DNA from: Periplaneta americana
Taxonomy: Eukaryota; Arthropoda; Insecta; Blattodea; Blattidae
Direction of reading: 5' to 3'
DNA: 64,000 nt
NCBI RefSeq assembly: GCF_040183065.1
Contig: NC_091118.1
Coordinates: 212,467,029-212,531,028 of the forward strand
The notes under the pieces are model-generated. The model saw only the letters and a program-made list of their open reading frames with translations, was not told the DNA's origin and made no database searches. The position numbers were made by a program, and so were the translations under genes. Position 1 is the first letter of the stretch. Each line of letters begins with the position of its first letter. Below are positions 22,251 to 33,554 of this stretch, one piece after another.

Positions 22251-24480
22251 AATGATTTATTCCTTTGCAGTTTTTCAGTAAAATGGACAATTTTCTTGCA
22301 AATCAAATAAAAAGATTAACATGTATCGATATTTCTTGTCATTAGGAAGTCTGACAACCTTACTGCAATGACTAAGGGACAGAATGCTGCTATTCTGTCT
22401 GTGTGTGTGTGTGTTTTTTTTTTTAAGTAGATTTGGTGGCACTCTGTTGTCAAACTGGCACTTAATTACAAAACGCAAAATAGTTTTGTTTTTTCTTTTT
22501 TATTCATTTTAATGTATTTTTTGCTGTTTTCGATCTGCTCAATGGTATCAGTTCCACCCTGAGGGATTCAACATTGTACCAGTTCTACAACACTACAGTG
22601 CACTGATTCCATTTATTTGACGTTTTCATTGAGTAGTAACTCATACTTAACATCAGTTGCTCCAAACTGTGAGTGAAACAATACCTAATGAACAAAGAGG
22701 CTTTAATAAGAGAAACATTTTTTTAAAATCCAGAGCATTTGTACAGAACTTCCCTAAGGTTGTGAGATTGATTCAATTATTGTTAATTTTGTGTACCCAC
22801 AGCACAACTATTTCTGAGTTAAATGTCCCTCAAGACTTGCTTCAGTACATTATTTAAGGATGTATATTGGGAGTTTAGTTGTATTTAAAGTAACGTTGTT
22901 TTGAGTTGTGTTTATGGTTAGCAACTCAAAACCTATTACAGAGTAATTCATGTTAAGGTTTACAACATTCGTAATTTGAGAAAAAATAAAAAAGGCATTG
23001 ATTATAAACTTTCTCATCCAAGTTACCGGATTTGGTTTTAAGATGTATCTTGCATTTGAGCTGTATTTACACCAGTTATGCATTGACCTTAAAGTAACTT
23101 GGATGACAACGGCAGGATAGTAAAAGAATCTGTTGTTGCATCAGTTGTCTACTTTCTGTCTCCTTCAGGTTCGCATTTGAATAAGTCATTAGAGCTAGAA
23201 GTGAGTGTGTGAACGTGTTTTTACTATTTATACTTTTTCCTTTAATATTTGTAGTCACTTTTATTGTACTTTGGATTTTTCTAATCCTTAACTTTTTGCT
23301 CAGTTGACATTTTTTTTTTGCGCGATTTTGCAGTTGTGCAAGATTAAGTTTTGAACGTTATATGTTGTGTATAATACTGACTTATGTAGGACCTGCAACA
23401 CTTGTTACTATGTTCAACATAGTTCCGAGGATTGATATGTGCTGTTGATGGAATTCTGTATAGTTCCTTGATACTGTAGTAACGCATTGTTTTAATCTGA
23501 GACATAATACAACTCCAGTGAAATGTCATGTAAGAAAATGTAGATAAAAAAAAAACAAAAAACAAAATTTTAGTGAATGTGTGTTCCGATTGATGATATT
23601 CCTGATTTCTGCTTTTAAATAATAAATTCGATTTTATTTAAACTGCAGTATGTGTTGGATTAATCATTCTTACATCCCAAAATTGTGAAACTAGCCCTGA
23701 CAATTCCTGCTGCGTTGTTAGTAAGCAGCAGTTCAGAGTTGCCAGATTTCTCAGACTAAAATTATCATCCTCATCCTCCTCCTCCTCCAGTGTTGCCAGG
23801 TCTCTGGAAATTTCCGGAGATCTTCGGAGTTTTTTAACATCCTGGAAAAATAGGAAATAAAGTTGTAATCTCCGGATTTTTTTAATGTAGGAAATTATTT
23901 ATTTATTTATTTTTATTTTTTTTATATATAAAACCAATCTCTGGCATACATTAACACTGGTAGATGAACATTATATAGTTAAAATTTTGTTAATATTTTA
24001 TAACTTGACTACTAATGCTTTCCTAAATGTAAAATATGTAACTCATAAAAACGAACACATCTGGTCTGGAGAAACGTTTCGATTCCGGTATGTTCATTGT
24101 ATTCTTCCCATTGACGGGCCATGGCAATTACTGACTTTATTATTTTTCCGATCTGGCCAATTGGTTTGGAGACAACGTGTCTGAGCTTCAATTTTGTTTA
24201 AATGTCACGCGTAGGACCTCGAAGGGCCAATAAAACGTGTCTCACAATGGTATGAGTTGTATTTTTGTAAACGTGCTTTTACATTATTTTTGAGGATATA
24301 AACTTTCACTTCTTGAGGTTGTGGGAAAAATCTAGCTCCACCTACGAAGTCCTCCTCACAGGTTGTAGTTTTTTGAAGAACTGTTACGGCCTACCAAATT
24401 TTTCTTTCCATTGTTTTTGAGAACGTCCCAACGACCTTTTCCCTGTTGAATTATAATTCAGGATTGCTTTTGGATATTCT
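22251..24480. other. No gene seen
   Basis: AT-rich intergenic sequence with a short (TG)n (22397-22411) and poly-T/A runs. Several open frames of 60-77 codons have no recognisable domain. Around 23800 CCTCCTCCTCC and GTTGCCAG repeats resemble insect repeat debris. Confidence 0.4.
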
Positions 24481-24498
24481 ACGAGTATTATTTGACAT

Positions 24499-24865
24499 TC
24501 AGTTTACATGTTGGAGCCAATTGCTTTGATATTGATGTATATGATCCAAAACAGGTATCATTTGGAGCTCGTTCAAGACATCTTCATTTCTTTTCCTATC
24601 CCATTTCGTATAGCCTGCTGTGCGGTGCATGAATTTCATTTCACTGGCAGTAATGCGGTTTTCATCACGTCTCCGAAGAGTCCAAGCCTCACTACCATAA
24701 CACAGAACAGGTCTCGCCAAGTTTTTATAGAGGCAGAGCCGTGTACGTCTTTGGACTAATGATGATTTCATAACGCTGTTGATTATGCCCATAGATTTAT
24801 TAAATTTAAGAATTTTGTCTGGTATATCTGATTCTGCCATAAATTATATTTTATAACCAAGATAA
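24499..24865 (-). mobile_element. LINE RT C-terminal fragment (second family)
   Basis: It encodes ARPVLCYGSEAWTLRRRDEN, RITASEMKFMHRTAGYTKWD and RKRNEDVLNELQMIPVLDHI. This is the thumb/tail region of another non-LTR RT with the GSEAW signature. No RT catalytic motif remains. Confidence 0.8.
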
Positions 24866-25264
24866 CTGAATTTTTTTTATTATTTAAATTTAAATATACA
24901 GAATAAAGAATATAATTACAAAACAAACAAGAGAAATAGAAATAAAATAATACAAACAATATAAAAAGAAGATACAGTAGTATTAACAAAATTTGAGACC
25001 GAATGAGCAGCATTCGTGCTTAGTCCCAGTTCAGATATAATATTAAAATTAAAAAAAAAAAAAGATAATAATAATAATAACAATAAATAAGAAAAATAAA
25101 ATAGAAACTAAAATATAATTACAGCGGCAATGGAATTATATAATATAATATTAACACTAGAGAAGAATAATATCGCACGTGAAAAGTAGGATTAATATAT
25201 ATTTCAGAATTATAGAATACAAATATAATATAGGTTGATTAATTCATACACATAGGCTATAAAT

Positions 25265-26000
25265 TTATTTAATCAAATTGAAGATATTAACACGTTTCTA
25301 ATTTTCTTGTTATATGTTGGTGAGTTACATGTTAGAAGTTCTGGGTGTAATTTAGTTACAGCATTGTACAACCGAGGGCCAAAATTTATGCTATGCTTTA
25401 GACCAGCAGATGTGAGACATTTAGGTTCTACTAATGTTGAATTAATATTTCGTCTTGTGTCATAATTGTGTGTCTGTAATACAAACTTATTACGATTTTT
25501 ATGATAAAATTTTAACAGCGTATACTTATAAATTTGTTCGATATTAAATACATTAAATTCAGAATAAATTAATTTAGTTGGATAATCGAAACGTTTCTTC
25601 AAACAAATTTTAATTATTCGTTTTTGTAGTAAATTTAACGGACTAAGATTAATTTTTGTACTTCCACCCCAAACAATTATACCATATTGAATGAGAGACT
25701 GAATAATGGCCAAATAAACATTTCGTAGAACTCTAATAGTTAAGTAGCATCGAAGATTGACGAATTTATAAATTGTTTTACGAAGCCTCTTACAAAGATA
25801 AGTAATGTGATGAGGCCATTTTAAATTCTGATCAATAATGATACCCAGAATTCATTTACTCTTTCTAATATTTCATTACTGATACAAATTTTGCTTGGTA
25901 TTGGTTCTTTTCTGTAAAAAGCCATAAGTTTAGATATGTCTGTAGAAATTTCCATTGAATACATAGGACAGGCAAGTTTGTAGGATTGAAATCAATTGAA
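25265..26000 (-). mobile_element. LINE RT C-terminal fragment (third family)
   Basis: The minus frame reads AIIQSLIQYGIIVWGGSTKI, LLQKRIIKICLKKRFDYPTK and RLYNAVTKLHPELL, with decayed upstream RT thumb sequence to about 26000. The sister copy is at 42120-42830. It lacks the catalytic YADD box here. Confidence 0.8.
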
Positions 26001-26111
26001 AAAAGATATAAAATTGAAGGATGAAATGTTCTGGGAGGAGAGTCGATAAACAGTATATTCCGGAAAGCTCTAAGATATTTTAAAGAGTTAACAATGAATT
26101 AAAAAAATAAT

Positions 26112-26475
26112 ATCTTGGACTCTCACTTTGAGAGAGGAACATAGGTTAAGGGTGTTTGAGAATAAGGTGCATAGGAAAATATTTGGGGCTAAGAGGGATG
26201 AAGTTACAGGAGAATGGAGAAAGTTACACAACGCAGAACTGCACGCATTGTTTTCTTCACCTGACATAATTAGGAGATGAGCAGGGCATGTAGCACATAT
26301 GGGCGAATCCAGAAATGCATGTAGAGTGTTAGTTGGTGGGAAGATAATATTAAAATGGATTTGAAGGAGGTGGGATATGATGATAAAGACTGGATTAATC
26401 TTGCTCAGGATAGGGACCAATGGCAGGCTTATGTGAGGGCCGCAATGAACCTCCGGGTTCCTTAAAAGCCAGTAT
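26112..26475 (+). mobile_element. LINE tail (family L1tail) with internal deletion
   Basis: It carries TTGGACTCTCACTTTGAGAG, AATATTTGGGGCTAAGAGGG and GCAGGGCATGTAGCACATAT. It then jumps from AGTGTTAGTTGG directly to TGGGAAGATAATATTAAAAT, losing the RPEGKRPLGRPR segment. It ends CTCCGGGTTCCTTAAAAGCC AGTA. Confidence 0.85.
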
Positions 26476-29390
26476 CGTGACGTCTACAGTTTTCAACATT
26501 CATATTGCATAATTTGGCAAAAATGTAAATGGAATAGAATTATAATACATTCATATTACACTTACTTACACATAATAGTCATCTTGGGAGGTTTTAGTGA
26601 ATGTTAATCCCGATTCTAAATTTATTTTTTATGTTTTCTGGTGTTTGACATAACAAAAGAAAGTCGTCAAAATCAAAATGGCAACAAAACGATACAACAT
26701 TTACAACGCATTCTAAACACAGGGGTGCATACGTTAATTTATATTGCGTAGATAATTAACCTAAATTGTTATTTACAAGGACAAAATAGTTTTCATACGC
26801 TAAATGTAGACTATGGCTAAGAGTTGAATTTAATAAAGTTAGTTGCAAGATGTGTTAATGATTGGTACCACTGGTTACGATTTGAAGACTGACTCTTTTT
26901 TTATAAGATACTTTTCGCGGTTTACTATCTGTAATGGTTCATTTGGTTGTTTTTTTGTTTTACTCGGAATAATGATTTTGAGCAAAGTTTATACGCATTA
27001 CGCATAAAGAAAGCTGTTTAAAGAAGATCACGAATGCAGCGCTACATTAGGTAAGTTAGTTTAAGGCCTTTATTGATAAGTAATTTAGTTAAATCAATAT
27101 TATTTCATTGGTTTATTTAATAGGTATATGATACAAATAGTATCATTTAAGAAGTTATAGGTTAATAGGCATTGTTACGCAGTGTTGGATATGAATATAA
27201 CTTTAACATACTGAAATACAATAAATAGGAGTCATATTTTGTAGAAATGCGAAAGCCAGGACTTTCCGTATGACATTGTGTAAAAATCTAGAATCCGTAT
27301 GACTCTGTTATTGCACGTACTCACCTGCAATTGCGCACAACACATGCGCATACGGTTTGCGAGTTCAAACCCGGCTCAGGGCATTGAGTTTTAAAGGCTA
27401 TCGCCTTATTAGCATAGCTTGATCCTGGAGGAAAGCAAAGCTGTAGTTCCATTGTCGTAGATATAGCTCTATATGAGCCGGTTAAAAGAATCATTATTTT
27501 TGTAAATAATATTAGCAGATTTTGCAGTATATCTTTGGCGCTCGTATACGACAAACTACAAACATTCATGACATACCTCATCTGATACAACTGATGTGTT
27601 GTATCTACAGACTAGAAATCAGTGTACCATTTACAGTACGTTACCAACTACTTCCAAAGTAACAGCCGTTATCGCTCAAGATCTACCTCGTGATATGTAC
27701 GCAGAGGGTCATTAAAATATGCATGGGATCTAATTTCTGACGTTTTACAGGGACTCTCAGGGAAACAAAGACAGGAGAAATTGTTTATTCAGTCGTTCAT
27801 TTATGTAATTATTTACTTTATTAGGCTTATTATTATTATTGTTATTATTATGCTTTATTTATTTATTTATTTACCTTTCTATTTAAAAGGAGCGCCATTA
27901 AATATTAAAAAACACGCCAAATGAATTATCTTTGCACCAAAAACGGATGCTCCCTGGACCAAATGATCGTATTTTGTTTGATTGCAACAGAATCCACAAG
28001 TCTTGCTAAAGCGCTACGAAATGGCGTTCCTGTGCTTATCATTTACTTTGGAAATTATTCTCAATATTCAGGCTGCAACAATAGGAAATATTGATCACTG
28101 GCTCCTAGAATGTCAATATCCTTAGGGGTGTATGGAAATTCCATGCGTATTTTTAATGGCCGTCGGCGTACGCATACCAGTTATTGTATCAGTGACGTAC
28201 AGCACTTACCCAAATCAATTAAAAGGAAACTGCAAGCACTGTTTTAATTATTATTGTAGCAACATTTTCCAGTGCTAGAACTGAGGTGTTAGTAGAGATG
28301 TGATTTTTTTGGTATAACAATATCGCGAAATGTGTTACAAATTTAATTTTATGCATGGAAAATGAAAGTCCAAAATAAAGTGGAAATATATCTGCGAAAT
28401 TTATAGAAATCCACGGAATTACTTCATAATGATATTAAAAGTAAAACATATTTTATGGAGAATTCGCACCATAAAGATGTTTTTTTTTTTTTTGCAAATA
28501 AAATGTGAAAATTTTCATTATAAAATATACGTGAACATTTCTATTATTTGATCGTTCAGCATTACATGCATGGGACATCTGGAACGATGTACGTATAGTT
28601 TGAGGGAGTGCTTCCAGGGGGCAGCGCAAGCAGACAACGGTCATTTCTCTTTCCCGCAACAACTGCCTTCGTGAGATCAAGAAGGCAGTGTCGTCACCCT
28701 CTCACAGTCGAATGAAATTAAATTATGAATTTAATTAATGATGCAAACAATTTTCTGTTAGTTTCCAAGGGATTATTTGAATAATACGAGTAATTATAAA
28801 AATATATTTTATAATTTTTTAACTTTCTTTAGGCTGCGAAATATGCGTGAAATTGCATGTTATTTTTTACGAAATATTCACCGAAATTAAACCATTTTAA
28901 TCACCGAAATAAGGGTAAAATAATTACCATAAAACCACAACCCTAGGTAGGCCTACTAGTAATAAAAAACATACGTAACTATTTCAATTTTGTTTTATTT
29001 CAAATAATTAATAGTACAAACTATTGTGTAGGAACATCACCTTTCTTATTGGACGTGATAGGCTACATATTCGTTGTTCATATTTATTGTGGTTCTCAAC
29101 AATGGCATTAGACCTAAGTAAGAGAATTATCCTTGTACATACGATATATACGGTATCGTTGAATCAACATTGACGATGTTGATTTGTTACAGTTTAACCT
29201 CCTTTCGTAGTAATCCTGAAAATGAGTACTGGATAGAGATGGTAATAGTAGGGATCCTTGTTATTTCTTCATTGAAACTTAATATCAGCTGATCGGGCTG
29301 CCAGCCGATAGTACAGGACCGGTCTATCTTCTTTCCGTTTTACAGAGTTGCCAAATTTATGTGAACAACTTGATTTTAATACGAGTATAT
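26476..29390. other. Mostly unassigned intergenic sequence
   Basis: No gene seen. 27330-27480 contains, on the minus strand, a B-box-like CCGGGTTTGAACTC. 27900-27990 resembles Helitron interior sequence (CACCAAAAACGGATGCTCCC TGGACC). A possible hAT-like MITE spans about 28290-28947, with ends TAGAGATGTGATTTTTTTGG and revcomp TAGGGTTGTGGTTTTATGG, but its TSD is unclear. Confidence 0.35.
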
Positions 29391-29514
29391 CTGTGCACAG
29401 GGGCGGACGCAGGATTTTTTTTCGGGGAGGGATTTGAGGAGATAGTAAAAATGGAGTAATGAGAAATAAGTTTATATACTCACAATTTGTTTCCGAGTCA
29501 CAAACATTTACAAT

Positions 29515-29742
29515 TTGGCCTGAGTAGCGTAGTCGGTATAGCCTTCTGTGCTCGAAGTTGCGGGTTCTACCCCAACCCAGCTCGATGGCATTTAAGTGTG
29601 TTTAAATGCGACAGGCCTCATATCAGTCGATTTACTGGCATGTAAAAGAAGTCCTGAGGGAAAAAATTCCGGCACACCGGCGACGCTGATATAACCTCGG
29701 CAATTGCGAGCGTTGTTAAATAAACCATAATTTTTTAATTTT
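29515..29742 (+). mobile_element. tRNA-derived SINE with 12-bp TSD
   Basis: Head TTGGCCTGAGTAGCGTAGTC with B box GGGTTCTACCCC, body GGCATTTAAGTGTGTTTAAA and AAATTCCGGCACACCGGCGA, end GCGTTGTTAAATAAACCATA. It is flanked by AACATTTACAAT at 29503-29514 and 29743-29754. Confidence 0.93.
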
Positions 29743-29787
29743 AACATTTACAATGACTGCAATACAAAAACAATGACAGAATGACAT

Positions 29788-30402
29788 TTACAGAAGAAGG
29801 CGACGAGGCTTCTTAGATATTTCATCCAGTACTTCATGAGCTTTTACTTCTACATTTTTATGTATATATATCAAGGCCAGTCCATTTAATCTGTCTGCTC
29901 CCATCGTGCTCCTCAAGTAAGTCTTCAAATACCGCAATGTTGAGAACGACCGTTCTGGTGTTGCTGTAGTTACAGGCAACGTGCAGAAAAGTTTCATCGC
30001 CTTGCAGGTGCAGGGAAAAATAATTTCATTGCACCTGTTCAAAGATGATATAAAAACAGTAGGTATTAGGTGAAGATTTTTCTGATGAAGGAAATTTCTT
30101 CTCCACATCTTCAGTTCATTGAAGAAAGACTCTGGTGATGCATCAGCATCATTGGGCCACTGATTTACTACAGCCTCAACAGCAGTTTCTAAATCTTCAT
30201 CTGATGCTCGCACTGTGTTTTTAGGCAGAAAAGTTTGTATGGACTTCAGGATTCCCTTGTGATTTAAAAACCTGTCCTTGAGCTGACTAATGAAATAGTC
30301 TAATAAGAGAAGGAAAATTAAAAGCCTAAAATACTCTTCATGACTCTCTGTCTTGAAAAAGAATGCTGTGTTTGTCTTCCTGCAGTTCTTGGAATTTAAC
30401 AC
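29788..30402 (-). pseudogene. hAT transposase C-terminal fragment
   Basis: About 204 codons include LFCTLPVTTATPERSFSTLR and YLKTYLRSTMGADRLNGLAL, the hAT C-terminal dimerisation signature found in ZMYM1/THAP0-like domesticated transposases. The N-terminal BED finger and most catalytic residues are absent, so it cannot act as a transposase. It sits inside intact TIRs, so it is an internally deleted copy and not a host gene. Confidence 0.85.
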
Positions 30403-30785
30403 TTTAGCAAAGAGAATTAACGTAGAAAACTCTTTAATTCCTATGTAAATTCACGAATTAAAATTAATATTATTTTTGTTTCTTGTTTCGTATTTTTCTT
30501 AAAATTTCGGGATGGGATATATCCCATTAATCCCCCCCTTGCATCCGCCCCTGTCTGTGGTAGTAATAATTTCACACGTTACGACTACCAGCTCGCCACT
30601 TCAGGACGGAGATGAAACAAGGAAGCCATAGAAAGAAGTTTACGAGAAATTTCGGAGAAAATATTAGAGAATTTGGTGACAATAATAATAAAAAAACAAG
30701 CGAGATGGCAAGGAAACCCTTATAATTGCGTGGAACGTTTAGTCCTACGTGGTTGGTAGTTGTGTGTGGACTACATAATAATAAC

Positions 30786-31122
30786 CCGTGGCACGACAGC
30801 CCATGAAGGACCATGACCGACCAGCCGGCTGCTGGCCTCACGTCCATATGCCGAAGCAGAGGTGGACGATCATCCAACCAGAATGGAGGTATTGTGTGAT
30901 TAGCATGATGATCCCCCCAGCCGTTATAGCTGGCATTCGCAACCGGATTTCGCTACCTATCGTAGCTTCCCAAGTGCATCACGATGCTGGGTGGGCACCG
31001 GTCCCATACACTGGCCGAAATTTCATGAGACAATTTCTTTCCCCATGAGGACTCGAACCAGCGCGCATTCCGTGACGCGACTCCTAGGCAAGATGCCTTA
31101 GACCACGACGCCACGGCGCGGG
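30786..31122 (-). repeat. SINE family G, second copy
   Basis: It is the reverse complement of 21733-22050. The head at the right end reads GTGGCGTCGTGGTCTAAGGC (tRNA-Leu-like A box) and GGTTCGAGTCC. The body ends GGGCTGTCGTGCCACGGG, followed by a TTATTATTA tail. Confidence 0.88.
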
Positions 31123-31198
31123 ACGGATAGGACTAAAGTTCTTGTAATGTGTTAGAGCATGCAACCAATTGTGCGAAAGAGCAGTAAAGTGTATCATA

Positions 31199-32939
31199 CA
31201 GGGTTTACATTTCAAAACTTCCCAGTCTAAATAACTAATTATTTAAGTTGAATTCAATTTAAACAAAAAACACGTTAATTTAGATATTGAGGGGGAAGTC
31301 TGAAGCCGGGCTTAATTCCATTTTAGATTTCACCCCCCACCCATCAGTCACCCCCACTTTGAAATTTCAAATGGCACCCCTATATTTTTATCTATACTAA
31401 TAATAAATCTGTAGCCAAAATTTTTCTGGTAATTTTCGATTTTCCAAAAATAATTGATGTTAACATGTATAATTAACCATCCCGAAACCGAAAATCGCTG
31501 TTTTGAAATTTTTGTTTGTATGTCTGTCTGTCTGTCTGTCTGTCTGTCTGGATGTTTACCTTTTCACGCGATAATGGCTGAACCGATTTATATGAATATT
31601 GAAATATAAATTAAGTTCGTTGTAACTTAGATTTTAGGCTATATGGCATTCAAAATACTTTATTTAAAAGGCGGGGTTATAAGGGGGCCTTAATTAAATA
31701 AATCGAAATATCTCGCTTATTATTGATTTTCATGAAAAATGTTACATAACAAAAGTTTCTTTAAAAATAATTTCCGATAAGTTTTATTCTGTACAAAATT
31801 TTGATGGACTGATATTTAATGAGATAAATGAGTTTTAAAATTACAATAACGCCATCTAAGGCACTGTACTGAAATAAAAACAAGTGACTTCGTCTATAAG
31901 GGGCCTTGGACAACAACAATCGAAAGCTATTAAACATAGCCTACAGAGAATTTTTCTGTGTTTGTAGGAAGTAATATCGGAAGCTAATTAATTGTTTGAT
32001 TATTATTTCACCATTGGAAAGTGTAGTTTCTCTAGATGGACATAATTCTACAATGTTATTACAGTAACTTCTGAAACATATAGCAAGTAATATAAAGTAT
32101 ACACATTAAAACTAAATTATATGTCAGTCTTCATTAAACTATGTTTGCATGTAATACCAATTAATAAACATGTTAAAGGAATTGTCATTGCACCAAATGA
32201 GTGGTCTCTGGACCAAAATGACCGCATTTTAAATATTTAAATACAATTTAAATTAATTAACATATTAAACGATTTATCCTTCTATCAACCACGAATGTTC
32301 CCTGGATCAAACGTCCTATTTTAATTATGTAATTACTTTATATTTATTTCTAACAGGTGCAGCGGAGCGCACGGGTACGGCTAGTACTTAAATACGACAG
32401 AACATTCAATTGCTTATATACCTCATTTGTTATCGTATCTTTTGTTTTCTATCGTCGCCTGGCAACCTGTACTTTTGTTATTATCAGTTTATTGTAGGAT
32501 GAAAAACACAGCTTATTTTGTGTAATTTCCTAAATGTAATTAATAAGGATGATTTATGTTCTCTCTTGAAAGACATACACCATTTTAAAATAATTTAATA
32601 CTGCTCAATCAGTTTTTGTAGTTTTTTTCTCTTCAGCTCTAATCAACAATAACAACAATCCAGGTTTCCAGATGACGATAGAAAACAAAAGATGCGAAAA
32701 CAAATGAACGAGGTGTATAAATAATTGCATATTCTTTCATATTAAAATTTAAAAATATAGGGGTGCCATTTTAAATTTCAAAGTGGTGTGGCTGGGGTTG
32801 GGGATGAAATCTAAAATGCAATTAAGCCTGGTTTCAGACTTCCCCCTCAATATCTAAATTGACGTGTTTTTTTGTTTAAATTAAATTCAATTTAAATAAT
32901 TAGTTATTTAGACTGGGAAGTTTTGAAATGAAAGCCCTG
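31199..32939. mobile_element. Long-TIR (foldback-like) element with TA target site, split by a Helitron
   Basis: The outer arms pair: CAGGGTTTACATTTCAAAAC TTCCCAGTC at the left and its inverse ending GAAAGCCCTG at 32939. The left arm runs 31199-31390 and resumes at 32385-32470 after the Helitron. The right arm is about 32660-32939. The inverted repeat is about 275 bp. TA flanks both ends (31197-31198 and 32940-32941), as for Tc1/mariner-type MITEs. Confidence 0.88.
31391..32384 (+). mobile_element. Helitron (non-autonomous), 994 bp
   Basis: It begins TCTATACTAATAATAAATCT and ends GTGCAGCGGAGCGCACGGGT ACGGCTAG, followed by T. A GTGC...GCAC hairpin precedes the CTAG end by about 11 nt. It lacks TIRs and a TSD, is preceded by A and followed by T, and interrupts the left arm of a palindromic element. 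These are the hallmarks of Helitron insertion. A (TGTC)n repeat lies at 31518-31549. The second copy is at 46790-47768. No Rep/helicase coding was seen. Confidence 0.9.
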
Positions 32940-33049
32940 TATAATAACCAAGTGCAAGCAAAAAAAAAAAAAAAAAAAACTACACAAAAGAAAATGAAAA
33001 TCCCGTCCATATAGTTTGTGCGTTTCTGGTAGTCATCATTGGTATGACG

Positions 33050-33145
33050 TCAAAGACAGGATTGCCAGGTTGCATTAGCTCTTAATGGGTTGAGGGGAAA
33101 ACCCAAAACCTCGGAAAAAACCTCAACCAGATAACTTGTTCCAAC
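33050..33145 (-). repeat. SINE family C fragment
   Basis: The minus strand contains AGTTATCTGGTTGAGGTTTT TTCC and the GGGTTTTCCCCTCAACCCAT block of family C. Both ends are truncated. Confidence 0.65.
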
Positions 33146-33554
33146 CAAGAGCTGTGGCGTTGTAAACAAGCGAATCAAGTGGGATGGTCTAACAAAATCG
33201 AAGCGCGCAAAAATTGGATACGATCTGTTTTAATCTTTGCTCTCCTGTGGATGCTTTCCTCTGTAAATATAGCATACGAAATCCCGTCAGTCATTCTCGG
33301 AGAGCTCTGCTGGGAAGAAACTGCGTTATACACTCTATAATAAGAGCTTTAAAACCGATTGTAGCATGTAGAAGTAGTAATTATGTACATTATTGACCCG
33401 CATTAAGCCCGATATAGGAGTCCACGCACCAGAAAAGGATTTATCTTCGAAATTAGAGAACTTCACGATGCTATTGATAGGAGTTCTTTTCGATTTCATT
33501 GCTGTGTTCTTCATCATTGAGATATTAGCCTATTTTTACCTCTCAAATTAGCTT

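Larger units (their letters stand above)
29398..30553 (-). mobile_element. hAT element with transposase remnant (1156 bp)
   Basis: Ends are CAGGGGCGGACGCAGGAT and revcomp CAGGGGCGGATGCAAGG. Flanks are TCTGTGCA (29390-29397) and TCTGTGGT (30554-30561), an imperfect 8-bp TSD. Inside, on the minus strand, is a hAT C-terminal dimerisation domain. A SINE (29515-29742) is inserted near the left end. Confidence 0.88.

Noticed and set aside
31505-31560. CRISPR-like or regulatory repeat
   Set aside because: A simple (TGTC)n inside a Helitron.
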